Assembly (NCBI GenBank): GCA_020137815.1
Contig: CM035352.1
Coordinates: 8,548,416-8,612,415, forward strand
Length of the DNA: 64,000 nt
Direction of reading: 5' to 3'
Source: Hormiphora californensis
Taxonomy: Eukaryota; Ctenophora; Tentaculata; Cydippida; Pleurobrachiidae
This document shows positions 38,289 through 49,390 of the stretch, piece after piece. The stretch's first letter is position 1, and the number at the start of each line of letters is the position of its first letter. The position numbers and the translations under genes are program-made. The notes under the pieces are model-generated. The model was given only the letters and a program-made list of their open reading frames with translations, was not told where the DNA came from and did no database searches.

Positions 38289-41200
38289 ATGGAGTTTGTG
38301 GGAAGTGTGACTCACCCTACGCTAAGTGCTCAGAAATCTTCGCTGAAAGACGCTCCCTACTTGAGCTCCCTACGAATCCGGAAGCTCCAAAAGTATCTTA
38401 AAGAAAAGAAAATTGATGGATTGTTAGCAGTAAATGGTATAGACAGTCGCTACAGTCCAGATGCCCGTCATTTCATCAACTTTTTGCTCTTTGGATGCTC
38501 CGTGTATCGAAGCGGCAACTATACACGTCAGCAAACTGTGGTGGACATAGATGAGCTAGTGCTGATGGTGCGACAAGAGAAGGTTCACCTTTACACGAGC
38601 AGTGAGACATACGATGCCCTCCTTCCATTCCTCATCAAAATACCGGATCTTGAGATTCACTGTCTGGATCCTTCTCTTTCTGTTGATGAGAACGTGGTAG
38701 AGGATCATAAAATATACGCCTTTATTTCCATGACGTCAAATGCTCCAAACATTGCCGTCCCCCATAGTGGGAAGAAGTTTGATGCGATGTCTCTGGAAAA
38801 GTGGCCTATTATTCAGGCGTATGCTTTAGAAAACTACGGTTCCAATGGGTTCTTTGGTCTCACTCACAATGTAATTCCTCTAGACTTTCAAGATATCTAT
38901 ACGTCATTTGATCTCGGGTCTCTTAATCATCTTCTAACTGAAGTTGCCTCGCTGCTAAGGTACCAGTGGAATTTGTCGATAAGGAACGTGGGTATCCAGC
39001 TGAAAAATGGGGTCACCGACCTTTCTCCGTCCCTTGATCCCATCAGGAGTTACTTGTCTCACGGTACCGGGGCAGAGAGTGTCCAATTTGAGCAACAGAA
39101 TCATCCGGTAACGGGGGCTCCTCTGTTTCTAACCATGTCCGTCAGCCAACCGGCCATGGTGTGTGGCAGAACGTATTTTGTTCATTCCTCCTCCTCATCA
39201 CCTGACTTGGTTACTCTGTCAATCATCTTTGATTCAATGGTTGCGACAACTCAGCGGTCAATCCAACGATTTGCATCAACTCAGAATGCCGGGAAAATCC
39301 AGTCCTACTTTTTGAAAAAGTTTGCTGACAAGATCGGCTCAACTAAACACCCCATGCTGAAAACGATCAACCTGAAAACTCTCAAAATTACCGTTCAAGT
39401 GGGTGGATTTAACGTGCGTGGCAAACCAGTCGATCCCTCCAGTAAGAACGCTCTGAAGACTATCTCGGTTTCTATTTCCGGTATTACCAGCACGGAGAAG
39501 CCAGGAGTAGTGTTGAAGCCTCTGGTACACTGTGAGACATTCATTGACTCTCACCTCCAGGTCGAGAATGGTGATAGCTCCGCTGATGATGTCGAGAGTT
39601 TGGTGATTACCAATGTCATTCCCACGTATGTTCAATGGAACTCTACTTCTCCGGGGGAATCCGCCTCCTGTTCCATTCTTTCGTCTGATTTGTATGAAGG
39701 AAATGTAGTTGTTAGTGATGGTGAAATGTTTGTCACCTCACCCTTCTCAACTCCTCTCACTATCCCCCTCTCCGCTATAAAGGAAATCAGGGTGGCCAAG
39801 AATGTAACATCTTCCATCTCCCTGTACATCGAGCACACAGCGGATTGCCTGCCACCCTTCTACAAACGGTTATGTTTGGTATTTTGGCAACGGGCCAAGG
39901 CATTCAAGTATGCCTCCGAGGTGCTCCTTCCCCTCCTCAAGGAAAGTGGTGTCAGCACAAACTCAGATGATCTACCTCCCGATGTAGAAATCCAGATATC
40001 TGCTCTGTCTAGGGAGGAAGCAGTGACACTGGATTGCAGTTATCCTACCCTCTCCAACTTTGCTCCCCACCTCATGCTCAGTTCTCATGGAAACTTTACC
40101 TACAACCAACGAGATATAAACCCATCCATGGTACCAGAAACAACTGACCCCTCTGTTCTGATCACCCTTCTGATCGGAATTCCAGGGTCGAACCAGGAGA
40201 AAATATGTTCCCTGATTACTGAGGAATGTCCGGAACAGCAGTTTATCGTCCTTCGTCAGCCCCTGACCGCCCCGGACCTTTACAGCACTGAAAACCTCCA
40301 AAAGTCCCTCAAGACACTGGCATCGCGGGGTGGTGATCCGCTGCGTGTGATTGTTATTGTCAGTGCTTACGTTTCCCCCGCTGAGGTCCTTTCCTCAATC
40401 ATCCAACACCCGGACACCAAGACAAGGAAGGCGTGTCACGTGTCCTGTGTTAACACGTGTGTGGACCTCAGGAACGTGTTCTTGTGTAACAGGACGGTGT
40501 TCCCTAAAGTTCTCGAACAATGCCAGGAGGGATGGTCGAATAATATAATTGTTTCGGGGCAGAGCAAGAAATCAGGGGATGAAAGGTTGGCGACAATCCG
40601 GAAAATTAACTCGGAGTGCCATATTGTTGAGATGATTAGCAATAACTTCATATCGCAAGATGACCTTGAGGAGATTTGTGCACTGGATGCATTTAGCGAG
40701 CCTCCTCTCCCCATTTCCCGGCACCTCTCCTCGCCTGGATGGTATAACAAGGGTTTCAAAGATCGACCTGCCTTCCTAGACATCACCCACCTCACGGTCC
40801 AGTTTGAAGGTGAGCTTTGCAAAGCACGTTTCATGTCCCACCTCAAGTCACTTCACCAGAAGGAGGGACGGGTGTTTGTAGACAGACTGGCTATGAACGG
40901 ATCCATCTTCTATCTGGGTGGTAGGACCAAGTTTACCGATGACAAATCCATTTACTCGGTAGAGTTCACTCCCCGCAGTGAGGCTATCTCTCTGACAACG
41001 TTCACTAAACCACTCGCCCCGGGCACACAGAACTGTTTCATGTTCACGGGTCTGGGTCTAACAGAGGCCCAGGTAAAAACCTGGCTCCAGGGTTGTGTCT
41101 CCAGACCTCCGACCAAGAAATCTCCCCTGACCAAGTTCTCCCTGACTAAAGACGAGAAGGAGAGGTTGAAGGATGTGGCGAGCAAGTCTCCCCTTCCGGA

Positions 41201-41375
41201 GGGATGGTTTTTCAATGGAACCTACTACGTGTCGATGACATCGGGCAAGAGTACCGAACACCCCGTGTATGGTGAGTTAGTGGAGAAGTATGTGGCTGAG
41301 AAGAATTGTGAGGTAGAGAGATTTAACAAGCAGGTTGATGATTTTAAAATGTTGTCTCTGTTTGATGGGATTTAG
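38289..41375 (+). CDS. DNAAF9: Dynein axonemal assembly factor 9 (Shulin/C20orf194-type)
   Basis: One uninterrupted exon of 1,028 residues; the human protein is about 1,180. The start is the ATG at 38289, right after a splice acceptor; earlier in-frame codons are non-ATG. Similarity to vertebrate C20orf194 runs end to end as I recall it: GLLAVNGIDSRYSPDAR near residue 45, EKWPIIQAYALENYGSNGFF near 170, and SYLSHGTGAES near 260. At the C-terminus are LPEGWFFNGTYYVSM and HPVYGELVEKYV. In Tetrahymena, Shulin holds outer-arm dyneins closed during cytoplasmic assembly and delivery to cilia. The gene is therefore evidence of motile cilia. An aataaa lies at 41483. It has no coding introns, although its neighbours are intron-rich. 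Confidence 0.82.
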   Translation: MEFVGSVTHPTLSAQKSSLKDAPYLSSLRIRKLQKYLKEKKIDGLLAVNGIDSRYSPDARHFINFLLFGCSVYRSGNYTRQQTVVDIDELVLMVRQEKVHLYTSSETYDALLPFLIKIPDLEIHCLDPSLSVDENVVEDHKIYAFISMTSNAPNIAVPHSGKKFDAMSLEKWPIIQAYALENYGSNGFFGLTHNVIPLDFQDIYTSFDLGSLNHLLTEVASLLRYQWNLSIRNVGIQLKNGVTDLSPSLDPIRSYLSHGTGAESVQFEQQNHPVTGAPLFLTMSVSQPAMVCGRTYFVHSSSSSPDLVTLSIIFDSMVATTQRSIQRFASTQNAGKIQSYFLKKFADKIGSTKHPMLKTINLKTLKITVQVGGFNVRGKPVDPSSKNALKTISVSISGITSTEKPGVVLKPLVHCETFIDSHLQVENGDSSADDVESLVITNVIPTYVQWNSTSPGESASCSILSSDLYEGNVVVSDGEMFVTSPFSTPLTIPLSAIKEIRVAKNVTSSISLYIEHTADCLPPFYKRLCLVFWQRAKAFKYASEVLLPLLKESGVSTNSDDLPPDVEIQISALSREEAVTLDCSYPTLSNFAPHLMLSSHGNFTYNQRDINPSMVPETTDPSVLITLLIGIPGSNQEKICSLITEECPEQQFIVLRQPLTAPDLYSTENLQKSLKTLASRGGDPLRVIVIVSAYVSPAEVLSSIIQHPDTKTRKACHVSCVNTCVDLRNVFLCNRTVFPKVLEQCQEGWSNNIIVSGQSKKSGDERLATIRKINSECHIVEMISNNFISQDDLEEICALDAFSEPPLPISRHLSSPGWYNKGFKDRPAFLDITHLTVQFEGELCKARFMSHLKSLHQKEGRVFVDRLAMNGSIFYLGGRTKFTDDKSIYSVEFTPRSEAISLTTFTKPLAPGTQNCFMFTGLGLTEAQVKTWLQGCVSRPPTKKSPLTKFSLTKDEKERLKDVASKSPLPEGWFFNGTYYVSMTSGKSTEHPVYGELVEKYVAEKNCEVERFNKQVDDFKMLSLFDGI

Positions 41376-42108
41376 AGAAATCAGGACGATAATTGCGGAG
41401 ATATGAGACGGTTTAAATAGCTTAGATGGAGTGGACCTGCGCAGGTCAAGGGACGGTTTAGATTTCATGACTTAGTAATGTGAATAAAGTAACATTTTGC
41501 CTTTGGAACAGTTTATTAGAGTTTATTTTTTGCCAGAATTGTGTTGTTTTTTAAAGCGTGTAAAGAGTCACAGAAATGTACATAAAGTTCACAAATCACC
41601 AGATAAATATAACAGGGATCTTTGTTGACCAGAGTTCTCAATACTAGACCGCTATAAATCATATTTTCATACTCACATTTAATTTATATTTATACAACTT
41701 ATAAGTAACACAAGGTATTCAGAATATATGTATCAGTAAGAAATGTATACACTTTTCTATTTGTATAACGATTAACAATCCTGAGTAATTATTGGTCTAC
41801 ACTCCACTCCCCGTTACCAACAACTTCCTTCCTGATATGAGTTGCCACTCTCCGTCCTCCCATTCTTCTCAGTTCTCCACCACCATTTTTAATCCATATA
41901 TCCCCCAAAACTTTTAGATTGTTTATCGAACAACCATTACATCTCTTTTCCCCTCCTAGCTCAGTAACCTACCACTGTTTATCGAACAATAATTATAACT
42001 CTCTCCCCCTGGCCCCTCCTAGCTCCCACCATCTAATCCATACATCCTCCCTTCCTTCTCCCCAAAACTTATAATTTATAACCCTCCCCCTCTCCTATAG
42101 CTCCCACC
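41376..42108. other. DNAAF9 3' flank and Derlin 5' flank
   Basis: The 3'UTR with aataaa at 41483-41488, then AT-rich spacer. Short direct repeats around ctcctagctc and tgtttatcgaacaa (about 41920-42010) are present. No gene is seen. Confidence 0.5.
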
Positions 42109-45100
42109 ATGGCACAGACCTTCCACCAAGAATACATGGCGGTACCTGCTGTTACCAGGACCTACACCACTGCATGTGTGCTCACCACCATAGCAGTTCA
42201 ACTGGACATCCTCTCACCATTTCAGGTATTATTATAGCGGGTCTATAATGGTGTGTGAGAGAAAATGGGGGAGGCGAATATACCGAGATTAATTTAGCTA
42301 ATTCCTAATATATTTTCATCAGTTCTCTGCTCTCTCTCATTCATACGTTGCTGCTGCTGTACTGCTACTGGTACATTCTACTTCCTAGCTACCGTGTGTG
42401 TGCACCCTTTACCTGCATCGTGAATCAAACATCTGAATAGCTTGAGAGAGAGAGAGAGAGAATTTGATTGTTAACATAACTTGATTTGTCAATCTGTGAA
42501 TATGACGAAGACACGCTCTGCTTCTAAATCTGACCCTGTATCCAGCCCGATTCTTGAAATCTTTAATGATCCAGAAAGTGTCAACATCAGCTCGATAGAG
42601 GATTTGAAGAAACACTTTAACAGCCCTGCTAGTGTTGAGGATGTCCTCCTTGCTCTGTTTTGTATGAGTCGTCAGCAGCGTGAGAATGAGATCCATCTTG
42701 AGAAGAAAGTAGTCAGTCTTACCACTGAAGTTGAGCGCCTAACTACTGATCTCGAGAAAGTGGAAGACAGGTTGCTTCGTTCCGAGGCGTATCAGGGAAG
42801 GAACACTGTCCTACTTGCTGGTGTACCCGACTCGACCAACGAGACCCAGAAACTGCTAGAGAACAAGGTTGTCACCACCCTCAAGCTCGCTGACCCTACC
42901 ATCAGACCGGAACACCTTGGTATCGTACATCGGAACAAGGCCAAGCCTGCTGGTCCCCGGACGGTTACAGTCGTCTTCAACCGTGCCCGACAGAAAGACA
43001 ACGTGATGAGGAAACAGGGGAGAAACAAGATGAAGAGGATCAACTGCTCGGAGACCTGCCCACCTACTTGTACTGACCACCGGGGAGTTGCAGCAATGCA
43101 CCGACTATCACCAGCCCTGGCCGATCGCAAGAAGGAAATTGAGAATTTACCGAGTGTTGAATGGGTGTGCTTTTCAGGCCACCGTCTTTTTACAGTGTGC
43201 TATGACAAAGACAAAATTAAACACAACGTAATCCGAGCAAGTGATCTTGAAATGGATTAGTTGGCAGTGAATTTCTGTGTGTTAAGGAATGTGTTTTAAT
43301 GGAATGTGCGTGAGAAATCTTCTTTACCTCCTGCACACATTTGTTCTTAAACTTGCTGTTAATTTCCCCATTTTACCCCCTTTACCTGTTTCTATACCCT
43401 TGTTTTACCTATTCTACTTGTTTGACCCCTCTATCCCTTTTTAACCCCACTAACAATCTTTCTCTCTCTCTCCATTACTGCATGTCTGTTATGTTTTCAT
43501 CGTGTGCTGACGTGGAGGTCTGGGCTGTGGTGGTGCTCCTGTGGCGATCTACTATCTTGAGGCTGGTGGGTGTGTCTGTCTCTTACTATGTATCAGGTAT
43601 TTCAATGGCCCTTCTAGTTATCTCGAACCCCTCTATTGTAAATCCTGGTCCTAGAAAACTCAAAGTTATCTTTGCCAATGTTCAGGGGTTGGTTAGTCCT
43701 GGTCATGTTGGATCAGCTGACCCTCCCTTGAATATGACCAAGGTCTATGAAATACAGGACTATGTTTACAGAAATGATATTGATATAGTTATTTTTAATG
43801 AGACGTGGCTAAAATCTAAAATTGATTCTTCCCTAGTTTTCCCCCGTAACTATAAAGTTTTCCGTCAAGATAGAACTGGGTACACACACCCCCGTGACCC
43901 CAATAACCCTCTTAAGTTTAGGGGAAATGGGGGTGGAGTACTTATAGCCCATCGTGAGAATATTGATGTTACCAGTGTTCGTTTCTCGGGTGTTAGAGCT
44001 AGAGCCGAGTTATTAACTATCTCCCTTTCTTTCTCTTCTGGGAAGAAACTATGTGTTTCGACTTTCTACAGAGTCGGAAATTTGAGTGAGGATAATTTTC
44101 TTCAGTTTAAAGAACATTTTAATGCTATTTTCTCTCGTCGTAATGTTTGCAAGCATGTACTTGTTGGAGATCTAAACTTTCCCGGTGTAGATTGGCCTCT
44201 GTCCTATCCCCGCACCGGGATTGAAGACATTTTTCTGCGGTACCTGCTAGATGACTTGGGGCATAGTCAAATGATTAATACCCCCACACATATTGGTGGA
44301 CGTATTTTAGATCTCTGTTTTACAAATGATCCTGAGTGTGTAAATAATTTTGATATTCTTGATTCTGATGTGCTATGTTCGAGTGACCACTTTCCTTTTA
44401 CTTTCAATATTAACATGGACGTGAAAAATGTGAAAGAGGACCGACGTAAAGTGTTACTATTTGATAAGGGTGATTTTGAGAGTATATGTGCTGACTTGAG
44501 TGCCATTAACTGGACTAATGTTTTTACTGGTGACATGGAGTATAATGTTTCTGTTTTTAATTCCATCATCACTTCACTCATTGAGAAGTATATCCCCACT
44601 AAACTTGTTAAAAATATTGTCCTTCCCATTTGGTGGAGTAGCGAGTGTGAGAATGCCAGAACTAGAAAAGAGAATCTGCGTAAGCGTTATAAGAGTTCGG
44701 GTCTGAAATCTGATTATGACAATTTTAGTGCTGCTCGTTCTTATTTTAAAAATGTTTGTGATTCTAGAAGTAGAAATTGTCTTGATATTGATGATACTGA
44801 TAACATTAGTAAGAAGTTTTGGAGACAGGTGAAGGTAAACTCCAAATCTACTCGGATACCCAACATTGTTAATGATGGTGTGGTGTTCAAGTCAGATTCG
44901 GAGGGACAAGCTAACTTGTTCAACCAGCACTTTGTTTCTAATTTCTCTAGTCCTAGTAACTACAATATTGAGGAGACTGTTGAAAACATTTTTGATGCTG
45001 GGGATTTAGCCTCTTATGAATTCAGTGGAAGTGAGATACACTCCGTTCTATCTGCCCTGAATGCTCGTAAGGGGCCTGGCCCTGATGGTATCCATAGCAT

Positions 45101-48100
45101 TGTATTTAAAAAGTGTGCTGGTGTACTTGCATATCCCCTATCCCTGCTCTATAACCAGGCCTACTTCACTAGTGACCTCCCGTCCATCTGGAGATCCGCT
45201 AATGTAGTACCAGTCCACAAGTCAGGCGATAAAAGAGATGTCAGAAACTACAGACCTATTTCTCTTACTTGTATAGCTATGAAAGTTTTTGAGAGAATGA
45301 TGAGTAACCGACTTCTTGACCTCTGTTTTGACAAGATTGATCGACGACAGCACGGTTTTCTCCCTGGGAGATCTTGTCTAAGTCAGATGATTTCTTTCAC
45401 GGACACCCTCTTCCAGACTGATAACAACCGACTGACAACTGACATTATATATACCGATTACAAGAAAGCATTTGATAGTGTCAGTCATGATATCATCTTG
45501 GAGAAGCTTACATCCAAATTTGGTATCACGGGTAAATTATTGGGTCTTATTCGTGTTTATCTTATGGGCCGTACCCAAAGAGTTGCTGTTGGAGGTAGTC
45601 TCTCATCCCCCCTGGCTGTTGCTAGTGGGGTACCACAGGGGAGTATTATCGGTCCCCTCTTGTTTGTTCTGTTTATGAATGACGTGTATGACTGTCTCGA
45701 AGGTGATTGTGAGTGTCTTGTTTATGCTGATGATGTCAAGCTCTTTAATAAAATCACTAGTTTTAGAGATCACTTAGACCTACAACTCAGTATTGATAAC
45801 TTGTATCGATGGTCAGTTGATAATAAGATGACTCTACACCCCCTTAAATGTAAAGTAGTTTCTATTTGTTCTTCTCGTTGTGTGCAAACCTTGGGTCAAC
45901 TTCCTTTCTTTTATATGAACTATACATTGAATGGAGTTGATCTTATTGGTGTTGACTCTCAGAGAGATTTGGGTGTTTTTGTGTCACAAGATTTGTCATG
46001 GAAATATCATATAGACTTTATACTTCAGCAGTTCACTGACCGTTTCAACATGCTTCGTAGAACTGTTCACTTCATTAAGAACATTCACCAGAGACGTATA
46101 CTGTACCTCTCTCTTGTTAGGTCCCTTCTTGAGCACTGTTCCCAGGTTTGGGCCCCCACTCAGGTGGGTCTCCGTGTAAAGCTTGAGGCAGCTCAGAAGA
46201 GGGCCATCAAGTGGGTGTATGGCGTCAATCCCATTGTGAGTTGGAGTGAGGAAATATATTATCTTAACTTATCCAACATTAGTATTCTCCCTATTCACCT
46301 TCACTTTCTCTTTAATGATCTCAAGCTGTTCTACAAAGTTATTTCGGGTATTATAAATCTTGATCTTCCCCCTTATCTCTTTCTTAAGAGCCCTACTGAC
46401 ATCTCTTACCGAACCCGGGCTAACCGTGACATAATTGACCTTGTCGATTTCACCACGGTTGGCTGTACTGTTCAACCTCTGAGCTCTGCCTTTAGAAACA
46501 GCTTTTTTGTCAGAACTTACCCTAAATGGAATGAACTCCCAGTCGAAATCAGACAATCATCTTCCCTTGATATTTTCTCGATTGGACTGAAGACCCGCCT
46601 ATTTAAATCTATTACACCCCCTGCTCCCCCTTAACTTTCCCAGCTACTGCAGACACACCACTCCAGCTCTCCTGCCTCGGACGCCGCCATTAGACCACCT
46701 CCCTCCTCTTCAGCGCACCGTTATCTTCTTCTACCAGCATGCAGTGAAGGGTTGAGAGTTGAGAACTGTTTTTATAGGTTTAATTAAGAACAATTTTTAA
46801 TATATATTTTTACTCTGGGTGCCACCTGTTATAGTGGACTGACTCCATGTTGGTGGAGCCCGGGACGTGCGGCTTTATTTATTGACATTTATTTATTGTA
46901 TATAACGTTCTAATTTTTCCATGATAAAAATATATCCCCCAATACACAGCTAACAATATTGTTTCAGTTGTATTTCAATCACTCGCTTATCTTGAAGAAA
47001 TACCAGCTGTGGAGACTCTTTACCAACTTTACCTTTTTCGGGACGATAGGATTCAACTTCATATTTAATATGATATTCACCTATCGCTACTGTCGGATGC
47101 TGGAAGAGGGTTCTTTCAGAGGGAGAACAGGTAATAAGTGTGATATTGTATACAGGGTGTTCATGTGGGATACAGGGTGTTCATGAAGGATCTTTAATGA
47201 ACACCCTGTATGATACTCTCGTTACCTTTCCAAAACGTACTGACAGAAGAGCCAAATTACTTACTAACGACTCTCCCCTTCTCTAAGCCGATTTATAACT
47301 CTCCCCTTCTCTCTCAGCGGATTTCATTATGATGTTCCTGTTTGGTGGGGTAATCATGACAATAATTGCATGTTTTGTCAACATGGTATTTCTTGGGCAA
47401 GCCTTCACGATCATGTTGGTCTATGTGTGGAGTAAGAGGAATAGGAACGTCAGAATGAACTTCTTTGGCATGCTCAACTTCAACGCTGACTATCTCCCCT
47501 GGGTAATTTTATACATTTCATATCAGTTTGTTATTAATAGTTGTTTTGTTCAAACTCTTTTATAACAGTCTAACTTGGCAAATTAATAGCAATCAAACAA
47601 CTAAATTTAAACAACCCTGAGATTATCTCAGTGAGATATTATCGGTTTGTTATTGTTACATTTGACCAGTTTGCTATTTTGTTGTTTCCATTGTTCACAC
47701 CAGTTGTGTGGATATGATACACTACCCCACCAGTCTCTACATGTCACCTTGTTCAAACAAGTTTGTCATTTTACGTGATTTACACTGGAAATAGCTTTTA
47801 CATGCATTATCGATATATTGTCCATCAGTCTGACTCTAAACTCTAAATGCATGATGATCACATATTCTCTCTTCTGTTTAATCTCTCTCAAATGTTTTCT
47901 CAGTATTATATCTCTATGTATCTCCATTCCTCCTTTCTCCCTTCCCATTCACGCCAGTAAGCTTGTGACAATCCCTCTCTCTGTGTTGAGGGAGAGAGAG
48001 CCTCACTTGTAATAAGAGAGTCAGACTCTTTAACACACCTGTGTATTGTTGGCGTGATTCCAACAACAAGGCCACCTGTTTGTTGCTATCCTCCCTTCCT

Positions 48101-48967
48101 AACAAGTTTCACTCCACCTTATATTAGTTCATGCCATAGTCCCCAGTCCCGGGACGTTCCCTCCCCGGGTATATAATCCTAAAAGCTATAATATGGTACT
48201 CTTGTGTCTGTATGTGGTCGGCAGAGCTCGACCTCAATATTCCTCAATCTTTGTCCTCACACCTCTTGTGTATCGGGTCACTGTTGTTTAGTGTGCAGCT
48301 GTTGTTGTTATTTGTTCCCAGTTTTCAGCAACCAATATATATTTCTTGCTCGGTCACGAAATTACCCCTCCGGGCGAGCCCCTCAACTGAAATGGGTGAC
48401 TTTGTAACCCCAATATATATTTCTTGCTCTCTCTCTCAGGTGTTGTTTGGGTTCTCTCTCCTGCTCGACAACTCGGTCCTAGTTGATCTAATGGGGATTA
48501 CAGTGGGACACATCTACTACTACCTAGAGGATGTTCTACCCAGGATCCAGGTAGGAGAATTAGAAGGGCCTCTTTTATATGTCGAACAAAGCAAAATGGG
48601 CCGGGGCCCGGGGGTATTTTTTGCCTCGCCGCTAGTCGTTACTGTTTCATAACATTCCTGCACATACCATTCCTGCACCTTATATCCATCTCTCTAATTC
48701 CTCTTATCCATCTAATTCCCCTGATCCATCCATCTATCTAATTCCTCTCTTATCCATATAATTCCTCTAATCCATATCTCTGCACAGGGAGGAATGAAGG
48801 TGTTGCGAACACCCCGGCTCCTGAAACTAATGTTTGATGAGGCGAGTGAGGAATACGAGGTTGTGGCCGATGAAACAGCACCTCAACCAGGTGGTTATAA
48901 CTGGGGTGAGGGCCCCCAACAACCACAACAACCCGCCCCCGCTCAGGAAGGGGATGGAGAGGAGTAG
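42109..48967 (+). CDS. DERL2: Derlin (DERL2/3-type), ER-associated degradation
   Basis: Exons 42109-42225, 46968-47130, 47318-47502, 48440-48550 and 48788-48967 join in phase to about 251 residues. Family signatures are [15 protein letters not shown] in exon 1, [15 protein letters not shown] in exon 2, [18 protein letters not shown] and [11 protein letters not shown] in exon 3, and [14 protein letters not shown] in exon 4. The C-terminal tail is acidic and Pro/Gln-rich and includes GGYNWGEG, the usual site for p97 binding. Derlins are rhomboid-like pseudoproteases that retrotranslocate misfolded proteins from the ER. Intron 1 (4.7 kb) is inflated by a full-length LINE in the same orientation; the other introns are 0.2-0.9 kb. 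Confidence 0.92.
42502..43260 (+). CDS. LINE ORF1, coiled-coil RNA-binding protein
   Basis: 252 residues from the ATG at 42502. A heptad-rich stretch ([20 protein letters not shown], about residues 75-100) is followed by an L1-ORF1p-like RNA-recognition region ([20 protein letters not shown] ... [17 protein letters not shown]). It ends with a basic tail. The layout is unlike the zinc-finger ORF1 of the LINE at 15 kb, so the two elements come from different lineages. Confidence 0.8.
   Translation: MTKTRSASKSDPVSSPILEIFNDPESVNISSIEDLKKHFNSPASVEDVLLALFCMSRQQRENEIHLEKKVVSLTTEVERLTTDLEKVEDRLLRSEAYQGRNTVLLAGVPDSTNETQKLLENKVVTTLKLADPTIRPEHLGIVHRNKAKPAGPRTVTVVFNRARQKDNVMRKQGRNKMKRINCSETCPPTCTDHRGVAAMHRLSPALADRKKEIENLPSVEWVCFSGHRLFTVCYDKDKIKHNVIRASDLEMD
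43482..46634 (+). CDS. LINE ORF2, endonuclease-reverse transcriptase
   Basis: About 1,050 residues from the ATG at 43482, in a frame open from 43341. The APE endonuclease shows [21 protein letters not shown] and CSSDHFPFT. The reverse transcriptase shows [61 protein letters not shown] and the catalytic [10 protein letters not shown]. The thumb/C-terminal region ends [11 protein letters not shown]. The frame is intact with all key residues, so the copy may be recently active. Confidence 0.92.
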   Translation: MSVMFSSCADVEVWAVVVLLWRSTILRLVGVSVSYYVSGISMALLVISNPSIVNPGPRKLKVIFANVQGLVSPGHVGSADPPLNMTKVYEIQDYVYRNDIDIVIFNETWLKSKIDSSLVFPRNYKVFRQDRTGYTHPRDPNNPLKFRGNGGGVLIAHRENIDVTSVRFSGVRARAELLTISLSFSSGKKLCVSTFYRVGNLSEDNFLQFKEHFNAIFSRRNVCKHVLVGDLNFPGVDWPLSYPRTGIEDIFLRYLLDDLGHSQMINTPTHIGGRILDLCFTNDPECVNNFDILDSDVLCSSDHFPFTFNINMDVKNVKEDRRKVLLFDKGDFESICADLSAINWTNVFTGDMEYNVSVFNSIITSLIEKYIPTKLVKNIVLPIWWSSECENARTRKENLRKRYKSSGLKSDYDNFSAARSYFKNVCDSRSRNCLDIDDTDNISKKFWRQVKVNSKSTRIPNIVNDGVVFKSDSEGQANLFNQHFVSNFSSPSNYNIEETVENIFDAGDLASYEFSGSEIHSVLSALNARKGPGPDGIHSIVFKKCAGVLAYPLSLLYNQAYFTSDLPSIWRSANVVPVHKSGDKRDVRNYRPISLTCIAMKVFERMMSNRLLDLCFDKIDRRQHGFLPGRSCLSQMISFTDTLFQTDNNRLTTDIIYTDYKKAFDSVSHDIILEKLTSKFGITGKLLGLIRVYLMGRTQRVAVGGSLSSPLAVASGVPQGSIIGPLLFVLFMNDVYDCLEGDCECLVYADDVKLFNKITSFRDHLDLQLSIDNLYRWSVDNKMTLHPLKCKVVSICSSRCVQTLGQLPFFYMNYTLNGVDLIGVDSQRDLGVFVSQDLSWKYHIDFILQQFTDRFNMLRRTVHFIKNIHQRRILYLSLVRSLLEHCSQVWAPTQVGLRVKLEAAQKRAIKWVYGVNPIVSWSEEIYYLNLSNISILPIHLHFLFNDLKLFYKVISGIINLDLPPYLFLKSPTDISYRTRANRDIIDLVDFTTVGCTVQPLSSAFRNSFFVRTYPKWNELPVEIRQSSSLDIFSIGLKTRLFKSITPPAPP
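47147..47214. repeat. Hairpin with duplicated arm in Derlin intron 2
   Basis: tacagggtgttcatg occurs twice in a row (about 47151 and 47171). The second copy forms an inverted repeat with atgaacaccctgtat at 47197-47211. Confidence 0.85.
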
Positions 48968-49390
48968 AGTGTGTGAGAGAGGTGTGAGGAGAAACAGAAC
49001 AGGGTTTAGCAGGGTGGTAATGTATTAGTGAATTGTGTCTGTCTGTGGTTCAATGTGCCAGGGGTGTTCTTAGCGCTGTACAATGATAATACAGTAACGG
49101 GTTGCAACTAAAAATTGTCCCTAATTCCAATTGGCTGTAGAATTTTTCCCTTTTGAGGTACAGCTTTGAGCCAGTTCCACAGCCGTTTAATAATTTTTAG
49201 TTGCCACTCGTTATACAATGTTGAAGCAAGTGGTTATCATGTATAAAATATTATTTTGACTAATTTGATAATTTCAGGGTTGCATGCTGACTATGCATTT
49301 TACAAAAACTGCCATTCTTTTTACCGTACAATTAACTAATTAATTAATTAATTAATTAACAAACCTTCCTTCTCTGTTCTAGCTTCCATC
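48968..49390. other. Intergenic between Derlin and next gene
   Basis: Derlin 3' region and the upstream region of the next gene. It contains a (TTAA)n run at about 49332-49358. No exon was recognised. Confidence 0.5.

Larger units (their letters stand above)
42425..46950 (+). mobile_element. Full-length Jockey/CR1-like LINE in Derlin intron 1
   Basis: ORF1 (42502-43260) and ORF2 (43482-46634) are both uninterrupted, with a 3'UTR to about 46950. The boundaries are approximate; no clear target-site duplication was found by eye. Only a few hundred bases of original intron seem to remain on each side. Confidence 0.85.

Noticed and set aside
38289-41375. First thought: FACT subunit SPT16
   Set aside because: The length is similar, but the motifs (EKWPIIQAYALE, LPEGWFFNGTYY) match DNAAF9/C20orf194, not SPT16.
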